DNA of 64,000 nt from Pseudidiomarina donghaiensis (GCF_900116895.1 NZ_FPCF01000002.1:1-64000), one strand, 5' to 3'; positions 25,955 through 35,156 are shown, counted from the first letter of the stretch. The notes: generated by a model not told the origin, from the sequence alone. Made by a program: numbers and translations.

Positions 25955-26425
25955 CTATTTGCGCGTCGGTTTTTCAGAAATATAAATCGTAATCACACCG
26001 TCAATAACCAAGGTACCGTCAGCACGAAAGCCTTGCACAAGCACAGGTAAATCACCCGGTTTCCAAGCATTTTCATCAGCGCTGGCAACAATTCGAATAT
26101 CGCTATCAGCTTTGGCGGTATAGGTTACTGTCATGCCTTTAGGTATCCAGCGCAGATGTTTCGGTATCGACGCTTCCGCAAGGGCTCCCATCGCCATTTC
26201 AAGGCCATTACACAAAGCAATGGCATGCACAGTGCCAATATGATTTTGCACGGCTTTGCGCTTTTTGAAGGTTAACTCGCAGTAATTAGGCTTTAAGTCA
26301 GCAATGGTTGGTTTTATGGTGCTGAAATACGGTGCTTTCTTGGCAAAAATGCGCGAAAACAACGCGCGGCCAAAGGGTAGCTTTAAGGTTTTATGATAAA
26401 GCTTGAGTAAGTAGTTTTCGTTCAT
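25955..26425 (-). CDS. hotdog-fold DUF4442 / acyl-CoA thioesterase-like protein
   Basis: 156 residues with the PaaI-like hotdog pattern: VQNHIGTVHAIALCNGLEMAMGALAEASIP forms the central helix, followed by strand-rich sequence. DUF4442 proteins are thought to be thioesterase-like, but substrates are unknown. I chose the ATG at 26425 (MNENYLLK). It lies just downstream of pldA and may be in the same transcript with the enoyl-reductase-like gene. Confidence 0.85.
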   Translation of the reverse strand: MNENYLLKLYHKTLKLPFGRALFSRIFAKKAPYFSTIKPTIADLKPNYCELTFKKRKAVQNHIGTVHAIALCNGLEMAMGALAEASIPKHLRWIPKGMTVTYTAKADSDIRIVASADENAWKPGDLPVLVQGFRADGTLVIDGVITIYISEKPTRK

Positions 26426-26466
26426 CAGTTGGTTGTACTCCAAAGGGCGTCGGCTGCTCTCACAAC

Positions 26467-27432
26467 CTAAATATTTAACAACAAAAAGCCAATGCCAATA
26501 CGGTTTTGACGATGGTTATAATCTAGCAACGTTTCCCCGTAGCCCGAGAAGAATTGAATATAAAAACGTAGTCCATCAGGCTTGTCAGAGTTTAATGGGT
26601 GCGTGAAATCAAGCTGCCATGAGCCTTTGTCCCAAGACAGTTCTCGAGTAATGCGCGTTAAACTATAGGTACTCAAATTATTACGCCACGAAAAACGGTT
26701 CTCGAAATTACCGCGATAGCGCACTAAATCAGGGTTATCGTCGTCATCGCCAACTTCGTTAACACGTTGCTTCCACGTAGTCTCCCAAATGACTGGGCCC
26801 CACTCAACGGCGCCGCCAAAATAAATATAGTTCCAGCTACGCGAGTCAGGCTTACGCTGACCATTCGATTCATGCGCCAAACCTGCTTTGGCAAAGCGTA
26901 CGGTGGCGTCACCAGGAATAAAGTCCCATTTTTCTTTCCACGGCATCACGTAAAAAACTTCAGGTTTATAGTTGGTGCTTCGAAACGGAGAAGAGTCGTC
27001 TGAATTCCATGCTTGCCAAAGCGATGTTTGCGAATACGCCACCCAAATATCACCATCTAACAAAATGTCTTCAACCAACTTGGTGCGCAGTGACAACTGC
27101 AGCTTGACCTCGTTAGGTTGCAAGTTTTCAAATGGCGTTCCCGGCCCACGCGTTGGCGAGCTTGGCTGCTCATTGGGGTTTGAGCTGTAATGAACTGGCA
27201 AAATAAAGTTGGGGTGAAAGGTACGCAGGTCAAAAATACCGCGCTTTTGGTCTTCACCAAGCTCCCAAAATCGACCAATTAAGTCGGTTTCTGCAAAAGC
27301 TTCTGCATCAAGCTCGACTTCAGCTTGTGGATTGTTCACGGCATTTTCCGAGGTATCTTGCGCCAACACAAGCTGAGACCAAAACAGTCCACCGACCAAT
27401 AAACCAAACTTCACAGCACTATACTTAAACAT
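26467..27432 (-). CDS. pldA: outer-membrane phospholipase A (OMPLA)
   Basis: Beta-barrel phospholipase A1/A2. A signal peptide (1-24, ending in LAQ), a conserved PNFILPVHYSSNPN start of the barrel and the catalytic HESNGQ (His and Ser of the His-Ser-Asn triad). The C-terminus YGETLLDYNHRQNRIGIGF is typical of the family. About 321 residues. The start at 27432 overlaps the upstream gene's stop by 8 nt and gives a clean signal peptide; the longer frame to 27507 does not. Confidence 0.93.
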   Translation of the reverse strand: MFKYSAVKFGLLVGGLFWSQLVLAQDTSENAVNNPQAEVELDAEAFAETDLIGRFWELGEDQKRGIFDLRTFHPNFILPVHYSSNPNEQPSSPTRGPGTPFENLQPNEVKLQLSLRTKLVEDILLDGDIWVAYSQTSLWQAWNSDDSSPFRSTNYKPEVFYVMPWKEKWDFIPGDATVRFAKAGLAHESNGQRKPDSRSWNYIYFGGAVEWGPVIWETTWKQRVNEVGDDDDNPDLVRYRGNFENRFSWRNNLSTYSLTRITRELSWDKGSWQLDFTHPLNSDKPDGLRFYIQFFSGYGETLLDYNHRQNRIGIGFLLLNI

Positions 27433-28453
27433 AATATTTCTCCACCAACTGCTCACCGCATAACAACGCTGGGGTGTAATAGCCGCCCGCCGGCTGCTGC
27501 GAGACAATATGCATGGCTACATCAATTGCCCCCATACTGGTCAACTTGTAACCGTTCAGCACTTGCACGCGCAGTGTTTCCGTTATACCTGCTGCATTGC
27601 GAGCTTCACCCCATACGTAAGTCGTCGCCTGTTCAAGTTGCTTGTCGCTTGGCCCCGCAGGTTGCCTATCAACTTTCTTTTCCAAAAACTTTTTCACGCC
27701 TTCAATGCGCAACAACCAACGTAACCAATTGAGTTTTTTCAACTTACTCACTAACTTCGGTGAGGCCGGAATATACACCTCAATGTTGGGGATCCCTGTG
27801 GTATAAAAAGCCGTTGAGACATCGCCCCAGGGTATAGTCATGGCAAATTTATTGCCGTTGCCGAAATCTATTTCGCGGGTTCGGTAGGCAAGGGGCACCG
27901 TGGTAATGGTGCCATTGGCACGCACGGCACCGCCTTCGCCTAAGCGCCGCACACTGGTTTTAGCGGTGCCACGGCTCATGCGCGACGCCGAGTCAAAACC
28001 TAACGCTAAATGGGTTGCGTCGGGCAGCTTTTGCTTGAGCTTGGCCGCCACACAGTCGGTTGGAATAACATCAAACCCAACACCAGGGCATAACACAATG
28101 CCGGCTGCTGCCGCACGCTCATGCTGTGCATGCGCATATTCGAACACACTTAATTCACCGGTAATATCCACATAATGGGTTTTGCTGGCCAAACAGGCCT
28201 CAATCATAGGCTTGGCAGTCACTTCAAATGGTCCGGCACAATGCACCACTAGATCAATATCAGTCAGCGCTTGCTGTAATGCTTGAGTATCATTTAGATT
28301 CACCACACAACTCGGTAACTCTAGCTCACCCGCTAATTTGTGAATGGCTTCACCATTGCGCCCGGCAAGTATTGGGGTTAGCCCGCGCTGTTTGGCTTGT
28401 TGTGCCACAAGCTTACCCGTGTAGCCATTGGCACCGTATATCATCCAGTTCAT
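27425..28453 (-). CDS. saccharopine dehydrogenase-like NAD(P)-binding protein (trans-acting enoyl reductase type)
   Basis: 342 residues with an N-terminal Rossmann fold, MIYGANGYTGKLVAQQA (GxxGxxG-type) and LAGRNGEAI, then the saccharopine-dehydrogenase NADP-binding pattern VVHCAGPFEVTAKPMIEACLASKTHYVDITGE. Relatives reduce double bonds of polyketide lipids or have unknown roles. It overlaps pldA by 8 nt, so a link with membrane lipid turnover is possible but unproven. Confidence 0.88.
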   Translation of the reverse strand: MNWMIYGANGYTGKLVAQQAKQRGLTPILAGRNGEAIHKLAGELELPSCVVNLNDTQALQQALTDIDLVVHCAGPFEVTAKPMIEACLASKTHYVDITGELSVFEYAHAQHERAAAAGIVLCPGVGFDVIPTDCVAAKLKQKLPDATHLALGFDSASRMSRGTAKTSVRRLGEGGAVRANGTITTVPLAYRTREIDFGNGNKFAMTIPWGDVSTAFYTTGIPNIEVYIPASPKLVSKLKKLNWLRWLLRIEGVKKFLEKKVDRQPAGPSDKQLEQATTYVWGEARNAAGITETLRVQVLNGYKLTSMGAIDVAMHIVSQQPAGGYYTPALLCGEQLVEKYYV

Positions 28454-28462
28454 GTTTGGTCC

Positions 28463-28921
28463 TTATTTTTTCCGCAGGTTGCTAACGGTTTGCTGCGCAT
28501 TATGCATGCGTGCAGCAGCAGCCACCTCTTTGCTTACAATGGTTTTACCTACCGGCGAAAGCGCAATAGCGGCCAGCTTAATGTGTTGAATACCAAATGG
28601 AATTCCAATAATTGAAATAAACATGGCAATGGCTGCGACTAAGTGCCCCAAAGCCAACCACCAACCAAAGAAAATAAACCACAGCACATTGCCGAAGCAG
28701 CCAAGCGCGCCGGTACCGATATCTTCTTTTTGTGTCAGTTCGTCACGCGCTATGGCTTCTTGCCCAAACGGGAAAAATGAAAATAAGCCAATGACAAAAC
28801 AAGAACGGGCCCATGGAATACCGACAATAGTAATAAATGCAACCAACCCGGCTAGCCACCAGCCTAAGCCCATAATGGCGCCACCTAGAATAAACCACAA
28901 AATATTACCCAATGTACGCAT
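28463..28921 (-). CDS. yccF: YccF-family inner-membrane protein
   Basis: 152 residues with two repeats of the YccF domain (NILWFILGGAIMGLGWWLAGLV and NVLWFIFFGWWLALGHLVAAI). Each has paired transmembrane helices followed by a G-I-P-F/W-A motif. The family is widespread and functionally uncharacterised. It lies 9 bp upstream of the enoyl-reductase-like gene and is likely cotranscribed. Confidence 0.92.
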   Translation of the reverse strand: MRTLGNILWFILGGAIMGLGWWLAGLVAFITIVGIPWARSCFVIGLFSFFPFGQEAIARDELTQKEDIGTGALGCFGNVLWFIFFGWWLALGHLVAAIAMFISIIGIPFGIQHIKLAAIALSPVGKTIVSKEVAAAARMHNAQQTVSNLRKK

Positions 28922-29061
28922 ACTGCTTTCTCCGTTAAATATTACCGAACCTGTTATGTCGACAACGCAAAAGCTATGTAAACCGACTTCAAATTTCTCG
29001 AGTCTTTACTATGTTTAGACTGTAACGATTTACAAGCATATCGAAAACAGGAGGTTTTACC

Positions 29062-29466
29062 ATGAAAACACTGCAAACTTTACTTATTGCAACCATTTCA
29101 GCTCTGGCTTTATCTGCTTGCTCACAGCAAGAGCAAGAAGAAACGCGTGAAGAAGCACAAACGGCGTTAGAGCAAGCAACAGAAGCGACGCAGCGCGCTG
29201 CCGAAGATGCCGCTGATTTTGCGCGTGAATCGGCCGACCGCACCAGCGACTTTTTAAGTGATAGTGCGATTACCGCGCGGGTTAAAACTGCATTGTTTGA
29301 AGCTGACCAGGTGAGTGCTAGCCAAATTAATGTCGAAACGATTGACGGCCACGTCGTACTCAGCGGCGTTGTTGCTACGGCTAGTGAGGCTGATTTAGCT
29401 GAACAACTTGCCGAAGGTATTGAAGGCGTGCAGTCGGTTGAAAACGACATTGAAGTGCAGCAATAA
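29062..29466 (+). CDS. BON-domain lipoprotein (OsmY/DolP-like)
   Basis: 134 residues: a lipobox signal peptide (LSAC, Cys20), an acidic glutamate-rich helical linker (QEQEETREEAQTALEQA), then one BON domain (about 70-134) with DSAITARVKTALFE and VETIDGHVVLSGVVATASEADLAEQLA. BON proteins bind phospholipid or guard the envelope under osmotic stress. A strong GGAGG ribosome binding site precedes the ATG. It ends at an intrinsic terminator. Confidence 0.92.
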   Translation: MKTLQTLLIATISALALSACSQQEQEETREEAQTALEQATEATQRAAEDAADFARESADRTSDFLSDSAITARVKTALFEADQVSASQINVETIDGHVVLSGVVATASEADLAEQLAEGIEGVQSVENDIEVQQ

Positions 29467-29484
29467 CTCCAAAATCTTGTGAGA

Positions 29485-29509
29485 AACGGCGCCTCGGCGC
29501 CGTTTTTTT
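29485..29509 (+). terminator. intrinsic terminator of the BON lipoprotein gene
   Basis: Perfect 9-bp stem AACGGCGCC / GGCGCCGTT with a 2-nt loop, followed by TTTTT on the plus strand, 18 bp after the stop codon. Confidence 0.93.
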
Positions 29510-29606
29510 ATGCCAATTCAATACCCCTTATGCCAAAGTCGAATAATCCAAACTACCCCACAGTGCGTTACACTCTTAACCATACATTTCATAGCGAGGA
29601 GCACGC

Positions 29607-30458
29607 ATGTCGTCATCAACGGATAAATCATACACGCCCCCGAAGGTTTGGCAGTGGGATAAAGAAAGTGGTGGTAATTTTGCAAGCATTAATCGACCCA
29701 TTGCAGGTGCCACGCACGAGAAAGAATTACCTGTGGGTAAACACCCGCTGCAGCTTTATTCTTTGGCCACCCCAAATGGCGTGAAGGTAACAGTCATGCT
29801 AGAAGAGTTGCTTGAAGCCGGTATTGGTGACGCTGAATACGATGCCCACTTAGTTGAAATTCTTGAAGGTGACCAATTTAGTAGTGGGTTTGTTAGTGTG
29901 AACCCTAATTCGAAAATACCGGCCCTGTTAGATGTAAGTACAACACCACCAACGCGGGTGTTTGAGTCGGGTTCAATTTTGCTTTATCTAGCAGAAAAGT
30001 TTCATGCGTTCTTGCCGCAAGACCCCGCTAAACGCACCGAAACCTTAAACTGGTTGTTCTGGCAAATGGCTAGCGCCCCGATTTTAGGTGGCGGCTTTGG
30101 CCATTTTTATGCCTATGCCCCAGAAAAATATGAGTACCCAATTAACCGCTACACGATGGAAATTAAGCGCCAGTTAGATGTTCTTGATCGCCAGTTAGCC
30201 GAGCATGAATACATAGCGGGAGACCAGTATACAATTGCGGATATGGCCATTTGGCCTTGGTATGGCGCGTTAGTGACGAATCAGGTTTATGAGGCCGCTG
30301 AATTTATTGAAGCGCACACGTATAAAAATGTACTACGCTGGGCTGAGCAAATAGCCAAACGCCCCGCAGTACAACGCGGGCGTATTGTGAATAAAACCTG
30401 GGGCGAACCCGACAAGCAATTACGCGAGCGCCATGACGCAAGCGACTTTAACCAATAA
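29607..30458 (+). CDS. yghU: glutathione S-transferase family, YghU-like (nu class)
   Basis: 283 residues. The long N-terminal extension (TPPKVWQWDKESGGNFASINRPIAGATHEKELPVG) is characteristic of YghU/nu-class GSTs. The thioredoxin-like domain follows with YSLATPNGVKVTVMLEELLE, VNPNSKIPAL and FESGSILLYLAEKF, then an all-helical C-domain. E. coli YghU binds two glutathiones and shows disulfide-bond reductase activity. Terminator directly downstream. Confidence 0.92.
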   Translation: MSSSTDKSYTPPKVWQWDKESGGNFASINRPIAGATHEKELPVGKHPLQLYSLATPNGVKVTVMLEELLEAGIGDAEYDAHLVEILEGDQFSSGFVSVNPNSKIPALLDVSTTPPTRVFESGSILLYLAEKFHAFLPQDPAKRTETLNWLFWQMASAPILGGGFGHFYAYAPEKYEYPINRYTMEIKRQLDVLDRQLAEHEYIAGDQYTIADMAIWPWYGALVTNQVYEAAEFIEAHTYKNVLRWAEQIAKRPAVQRGRIVNKTWGEPDKQLRERHDASDFNQ

Positions 30459-30482
30459 AAAAGGGCTGAAAAGCCCTTTTTT
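30457..30482. terminator. terminator between yghU and the GlsB-like gene
   Basis: AAAAAGGGCT / AGCCCTTTTT stem with a short GAAA-type loop, directly at the end of yghU (its TAA falls inside). A- and T-runs on both sides make it bidirectional between convergent genes. Confidence 0.88.
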
Positions 30483-30502
30483 GGTTTTGCGAACAATGAC
30501 CG

Positions 30503-30748
30503 CTAAGCTTTTTTCAACGCCCGCACAATGATTAACAGCACAATGGCACCAACGGTCGCGACAATAATACTACCAATGATACTGCCGTTGCTCGACAACC
30601 CAAGCAAGTTAAACAAAAACCCGCCCAGCATAGCGCCAATAATACCAATAACTATGTTGCCTAAAATACCAAAGCCGCCGCCTTTAACGAGCGTACCAGC
30701 TAACCAGCCTGCAATAAGCCCTACTAACAAAAACCAAAGAAAACCCAT
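30503..30748 (-). CDS. small GlsB/YeaQ/YmgE-family membrane protein
   Basis: 81 residues, three hydrophobic segments rich in glycine: LLVGLIAGWLAGTLVKGGGFG, then GNIVIGIIGAMLGGFLFNLLG, then the C-terminal helix. This is the transglycosylase-associated (GlsB) family of stress-induced small membrane proteins, whose role is unclear. The start at 30748 has AAGGAG 6 nt upstream; the longer frame to 30928 overlaps the padR promoter and is rejected. Confidence 0.9.
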   Translation of the reverse strand: MGFLWFLLVGLIAGWLAGTLVKGGGFGILGNIVIGIIGAMLGGFLFNLLGLSSNGSIIGSIIVATVGAIVLLIIVRALKKA

Positions 30749-30820
30749 TTGCTTCTCCTTTTTTGTTTTTAAACAACTCGTTAGTAAGCCTAGCAGAAAT
30801 TTTTGATAGCGCGAGCTTGC

Positions 30821-30868
30821 ATACCTAGAACTATTAGGTATAGGATTATACATAGTACTTCTAGGTAT
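30821..30868. promoter_or_regulatory. twin PadR-type operators upstream of padR
   Basis: Two inverted repeats of identical 7-7-7 geometry, starting 27 bp apart: ATACCTA-N7-TAGGTAT at 30821-30841 (perfect) and ATACATA-N7-TAGGTAT at 30848-30868 (one mismatch). They end 17 bp before the padR start and cover its probable promoter. They also lie upstream of the divergent GlsB-like gene. Binding by the adjacent regulator is inference. Confidence 0.75.
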
Positions 30869-30885
30869 AAGTGAGATAGTAACCC

Positions 30886-31248
30886 ATGAATTTATCAAAA
30901 GATTTAATGGCGGCTTCATCAACGCCATTGGTACTTGGCGTTATTGCTGAAGGTGAAACCTATGGCTACGAGATAGTGAAGCGCGTTGAAGAGTTGTCTG
31001 GGGGCGAGTTGCAGTGGACAGATGGCATGTTATATCCGCTGTTACATCGCTTAGAAAAACAAGGCTACTTGCTCTCGCGCTGGCGTGTCGGTGACTCGAA
31101 CCGTAAACGCAAATATTACGCAGTTACGGAAGAAGGCCGAAAGACACTGTGTGAACAACAGCAGCAATGGCAAATCATTAACCAAGCGCTGAATAAAATT
31201 TGGCGCGACATGCAACGGAGTGACAACAATGATGTCCAGTTCGCCTAA
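30886..31248 (+). CDS. PadR-family transcriptional repressor
   Basis: 120 residues with the PadR winged helix: TPLVLGVIAEGETYGYEIVKRVEEL, then GMLYPLLHRLEKQGYL and the wing RKYYAVTEEGRKTL. It lacks the long C-terminal domain, as in subfamily 2. It overlaps the next gene (HAAS-type membrane protein), a pairing seen widely for small PadR regulators. Likely autoregulated through the twin palindromes upstream. Confidence 0.92.
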   Translation: MNLSKDLMAASSTPLVLGVIAEGETYGYEIVKRVEELSGGELQWTDGMLYPLLHRLEKQGYLLSRWRVGDSNRKRKYYAVTEEGRKTLCEQQQQWQIINQALNKIWRDMQRSDNNDVQFA

Positions 31249-32590
31249 TCATTTCGATTTAGAACAAAGCATAGCGCAGTGGCGCCAATTTGTACTGCGC
31301 CGTTCGGCTATTTTGAATGACGACGCCGATGAACTTGAGAGCCACTTGCGCGATCAAATTGATGCATTACTCACACAGGGATTGCATGCCGATGAAGCCT
31401 TTCTAATAGCCACCAAACGCATTGGCAATATTGAAGCCGTTTCGCAGCAATTTGCTGAGGTGCATACGGGCCGGCTGTGGCGAAACCTGGTATTAAGCCA
31501 ACCCCACTCCAACTGGCTCAATGACGTATTGGTCGCGTTGTGCTTTGCGATTGCCGCAGCCCTGCTATTCCAAATACCGCGGTTATTTGGCTTTAACCCC
31601 GAGCAACACGAATGGGTGTATGCACGTAACATAAGTTTGTTTTGCTTACCGCTATTAGCCGGATACTGGGTGGTACAACGGCAGCTTGGTACTCGGGCTT
31701 GGTGGCTAATTTTAGGCACCGTAGCGCTGTTTGCGGTCACCATGAATGCCTACCCCTGGCAACCCATATCCGACACTGGCGATTTAGCCGTTTTACATTT
31801 GCCGATTATTTTATGGTTTTTAGTGGGCATTATGTACACCGGTAATTGGTGGCAAACCGATGCACGCCGCATGGACTTCATTCGGTTTTCTGGCGAATAC
31901 GCCATTTACTTTGTGCTAATCGCCATAGGCGGCGCTGTGCTCACGGCAATGACCATAGGGCTGTTTTCGTTTATTGGCGTTGATATCGAAATTTTTGCGC
32001 AGCAGTGGCTCATTCCAAGTGGTGCCATGGGTGCGGTTGTTATTGTGGGCTGGTTAGTGGAAGCTAAAAAAGGCACCGTAGAAAACATGGCCCCTGTGCT
32101 CGCTCGCATTTTTACCCCCTTGTTCACATTGCTACTGGTGAGCTTTTTAGCAGTGTTGCTTATTTCGGGGCGCGCTTTTGATATGCAACGCGAAGTACTT
32201 ATTGGTTTAGACGCCATGCTGATTATTGTGTTGGGCTTAGTGCTCTACGCGGTATCGTCACGCGAGCCCACACAAGCGCCAAGCCTATTTGACACCTTGC
32301 AATTGTTATTGGTGCTAGCCGCATTATGCGTGGATGTGGTTGCATTGAGCGCCATGTCTGATCGTATATTTGCAATGGGTATTACACCCAACCGTTTAGC
32401 AGCGCTAGGTGAAAACTTAATCTTGCTGGTTAGCTTGAGTGGTTATGCTTGGTATTACTGGGGTTTAATTCGCGCTAACCACGCAGGTTTTGCCAAGCTA
32501 GAGCGCTGGCAAACTCGTATGGTGCCCGTTTACGTTGTATGGGCAGCTGTGGTGGTGTTGCTGCTGCCTATATTGTTTCGTTTTACCTAG
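31229..32590 (+). CDS. multi-pass membrane protein with N-terminal HAAS/permease-prefix-like domain
   Basis: About 453 residues. Residues 1-90 look like the helical permease prefix/HAAS domain (FDLEQSIAQWRQFVLRRSAILNDDADELESHLRDQIDALL), followed by about ten transmembrane helices. Such proteins are commonly encoded directly after a PadR regulator, here overlapping it by about 20 nt. Starts at 31220 (GTG), 31229 and 31232 are possible; GGAG at 31216-31219 favours 31229. Function unknown. It shares a CTAG at its stop with the convergent zinc exporter gene. Confidence 0.82.
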   Translation: MMSSSPNHFDLEQSIAQWRQFVLRRSAILNDDADELESHLRDQIDALLTQGLHADEAFLIATKRIGNIEAVSQQFAEVHTGRLWRNLVLSQPHSNWLNDVLVALCFAIAAALLFQIPRLFGFNPEQHEWVYARNISLFCLPLLAGYWVVQRQLGTRAWWLILGTVALFAVTMNAYPWQPISDTGDLAVLHLPIILWFLVGIMYTGNWWQTDARRMDFIRFSGEYAIYFVLIAIGGAVLTAMTIGLFSFIGVDIEIFAQQWLIPSGAMGAVVIVGWLVEAKKGTVENMAPVLARIFTPLFTLLLVSFLAVLLISGRAFDMQREVLIGLDAMLIIVLGLVLYAVSSREPTQAPSLFDTLQLLLVLAALCVDVVALSAMSDRIFAMGITPNRLAALGENLILLVSLSGYAWYYWGLIRANHAGFAKLERWQTRMVPVYVVWAAVVVLLLPILFRFT

Positions 32591-33495
32591 TGTGCATGGT
32601 CGTGGTGATGAGGCTTGTCATCACGACATAGCTCGCCAGGCAGCTCAAGCTCAATGGTGGTGTGGCTTAAATGGTAAGGCGCTAGCGCATTATCAATTTG
32701 CTGTTTTAAGTCACGCCGCGCTTCGGTGCCAATATCTTCATCAAGTACCAAGTGAGCGGTGAGCACATGGTGTTCGCCGTCTAGTGACCAAAAATGCAAA
32801 TGATGTACATCAACCACATGGGGCAACTGCTTTAAGGTATTACTCACCGAAGTCACCGTGCCATTGTCCGGTGCAGCTTGGAAAAATAAACGAGCCGTTT
32901 CATACAAATTGCGAATCACGTTAAACAAAATAAATAGGGTGAACGCCACCGACAACAACGGGTCAAGAATGGGCCAGTTCACAAATTGCAGCACAATACC
33001 CACTATAAGTACCGCAACCCAGCCCAACACGTCTTCCATTAAGTGCCAGTTAATCACGCGCTCGTTTAATGACTTGCCCGCAGAGAGTTTATAGGCGGCA
33101 AAACCATTCACCGCAATACCTAAAATGGCGAGGCCGATCATGCCCTCAGCAATGGGCATTTCGGGGTTCCACAGTCGCGGAATAGCCTCCATTAAAACCC
33201 ATGCCGAACCGGCAATAAGTACAATGGCATTGATAAAAGCGCCAGCCAAACTTAAACGCCGGTAACCATAAGTAAACTGGTTGTTGGCTTGTTTTTTACC
33301 GAGTTTATTGAGTATCCACGCCATGCCAAGCGATAAGCTGTCGCCTAAGTCATGAACGGCGTCGGCAAGTATGGCAGTACTGTTGGTGAGTATGCCGCCA
33401 ATAAACTCAATAATGGTAAAGCAGAAATTAAGTAGGAACGCCCAGCCTAGGCGTTCCGAGGAGAGATCTTTGCTGTGATCGTGATGATGGCCCAT
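32587..33495 (-). CDS. cation diffusion facilitator, CzcD/ZitB-like Zn(II) exporter
   Basis: 302 residues with six transmembrane helices and a C-terminal cytoplasmic domain. Metal-site motifs are AILADAVHDLGDSLSLG (HDxxD of helix II) and NWHLMEDVLGW (HxxxD of helix V). Both termini are histidine-rich (GHHHDHSKD, HHHDHAH), typical of zinc transporters. VDVHHLHFWSLDGEHHVLTAHL is the conserved C-domain. A metal-sensing regulator is not seen beside it. Confidence 0.93.
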   Translation of the reverse strand: MGHHHDHSKDLSSERLGWAFLLNFCFTIIEFIGGILTNSTAILADAVHDLGDSLSLGMAWILNKLGKKQANNQFTYGYRRLSLAGAFINAIVLIAGSAWVLMEAIPRLWNPEMPIAEGMIGLAILGIAVNGFAAYKLSAGKSLNERVINWHLMEDVLGWVAVLIVGIVLQFVNWPILDPLLSVAFTLFILFNVIRNLYETARLFFQAAPDNGTVTSVSNTLKQLPHVVDVHHLHFWSLDGEHHVLTAHLVLDEDIGTEARRDLKQQIDNALAPYHLSHTTIELELPGELCRDDKPHHHDHAH

Positions 33496-33548
33496 GTTTT
33501 AGTTCAACGTCGATATTAGCTATTGGATATTGGATATTAGCTGAAAAG

Positions 33549-34796
33549 CTAGTTCGTTATTCGTTTAAAGACGATAACACATAACACCAAGAGCATGCCT
33601 AGAACAATAGTGGGCCAGGGAATAAAAATAGCTAAGCCTAGGCAGGCGACTAAGCCGAGTATGGAAACCCACTTGGGCACGAAACGTTGGGCTTGGGGTA
33701 CTTTGAGGGCGGCGAGGTTGGTTAGCCCGTAGTAAATAAGTACGGTGAATGCACTGAACGTCCATGCGGTTTCAATACCACCGAGTAGTGCAATGGCGGC
33801 CATAACTGCAAAAGTTAGCCAAGTGGCGGCTGGCGCTGATTTTTGTTGGCTGTCTAGGCTGGCCAAACTGCGTGGTAAGTCACCGCGGCGCCCCATGGCT
33901 AATACCACCCGTGACACACCAAGCACGAGGTTCAGAATAACGCCGCACATAGCGACAATACCGCCCACAACCACCAAGCTGTGCCACGGCGAATTTTCAA
34001 CTAGGTTAGCTATATTGAAGTTACTTTGAGCAAAGCTTTCGGCGCCACTTGCATGCAAAATAGCTAGGCCAACAGCTATGTACAGCAGGCTAATGACCGC
34101 TAAAGTAAGTACGATTGCTTTTGGTATGGTTTGTCGCGGGTTAACGACTTCTTCACCCATAGTGGCAATACGGCCATAGCCAGTAAAGGCTACAAACATT
34201 AACGCGGCCGCAAAAAACAAACCGTTGTCGTAATGCTGCAGTGAGGCCTCAGTAAAAATTTGTGGCGGGCTTGGCTGACTGTATGCCGCAGCTATAAATG
34301 CTAGTAAACCAGCTACGCTGATGCTGACCAACATGGCATTTAACCAATTGGTGCGGCGCACGCCGCTAAGAACAAAAGCCGTAAAAATAAGCAGTAACGT
34401 CGCGGCTATTGCATTGATTGCCCATGCTGGTGTGTTAACAACTGTGCTTATGTAGCCGTGTAAATACCAGGCGACGGCAAGTGCTGCGGTAGCGGCTGAC
34501 GCGCTTTTTGCTAGCACAAATAAGGTACCGGCTGTTAAGCCTGCGGTTGGGTTGAGAAACTTATAGCCATACTCGTATGTGCCACCACTTACAGGGTGCA
34601 CAGCAGCTAATTGGGCCGAACTTAAGCCATTCAACAAAGCCGTTACTGCCGCAATAACAATAGCAAAGACCAAATTTGGCCCAACCAATTCAGCACTTAA
34701 GCCCACACTGACATACGCGCCCGTACCCAAAATTGAGCCTAAGCCAAGAATAATCGCGCCAAAAAGTGTTGTTTCACGTACTAACTGTTGTGTCAT
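33549..34796 (-). CDS. APC-superfamily amino acid permease
   Basis: 415 residues and about twelve transmembrane helices. The helix 1 signature is LFGAIILGLGSILGTGAYVSVG, and helix 6 contains MFVAFTGYGRIATMGEEVVNPRQTIPKAI, as in the amino acid-polyamine-organocation family. The substrate cannot be told. It stands alone; the 53 bp to the CDF gene is A/T-rich with short tandem TATTGGATA-like repeats. Confidence 0.9.
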   Translation of the reverse strand: MTQQLVRETTLFGAIILGLGSILGTGAYVSVGLSAELVGPNLVFAIVIAAVTALLNGLSSAQLAAVHPVSGGTYEYGYKFLNPTAGLTAGTLFVLAKSASAATAALAVAWYLHGYISTVVNTPAWAINAIAATLLLIFTAFVLSGVRRTNWLNAMLVSISVAGLLAFIAAAYSQPSPPQIFTEASLQHYDNGLFFAAALMFVAFTGYGRIATMGEEVVNPRQTIPKAIVLTLAVISLLYIAVGLAILHASGAESFAQSNFNIANLVENSPWHSLVVVGGIVAMCGVILNLVLGVSRVVLAMGRRGDLPRSLASLDSQQKSAPAATWLTFAVMAAIALLGGIETAWTFSAFTVLIYYGLTNLAALKVPQAQRFVPKWVSILGLVACLGLAIFIPWPTIVLGMLLVLCVIVFKRITN

Positions 34797-34877
34797 TATT
34801 ATTCCTTTTTAGCTTTGGTGATCAGCCAACGTAGCACCGCTTTATGACATTTTTATGCCGTTTTCAAAGCGCTGCCG

Positions 34878-35129
34878 TTAACGCTTCAGCGTCAGCATTT
34901 TAGATAATTCTTCGCTACCTTCTTTGCTGTTTATGGTGGCTAGGGTCCAAATAGCCGAAAGCACCAACAACACACCGTGCGTAATTGCACTGTCGAAGTT
35001 AATATCAAACACTATGCTTAACAACCACGCCAGCAAATAAGTAAAACCAATAGCCGGCAAGCTTAGTAATGCAAAGGCCAACATAACAATGACAAACGCG
35101 CCCACATGCTGCAGTAATTTTGTAAGCAT
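34878..35129 (-). CDS. small two-helix membrane protein, unknown
   Basis: 83 residues with two or three hydrophobic segments (VGAFVIVMLAFALLSLPAIGFTYLLAWLLSIVF and ITHGVLLVLSAIWTLA), a hydrophilic C-terminal tail and a plausible AT-rich leader. No family recognised. It follows the lipoprotein gene at 35157 by 27 bp and may share its transcript. Confidence 0.65.
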   Translation of the reverse strand: MLTKLLQHVGAFVIVMLAFALLSLPAIGFTYLLAWLLSIVFDINFDSAITHGVLLVLSAIWTLATINSKEGSEELSKMLTLKR

Positions 35130-35156
35130 AATGACTCCAATTATTCAGTTAGCGAT

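Noticed and set aside
28989-29450. Long minus-strand ORF of 153 codons with many Ser and Ala
   Set aside because: It is the antisense shadow of the BON-domain lipoprotein gene, which has a proper start, domain and terminator.
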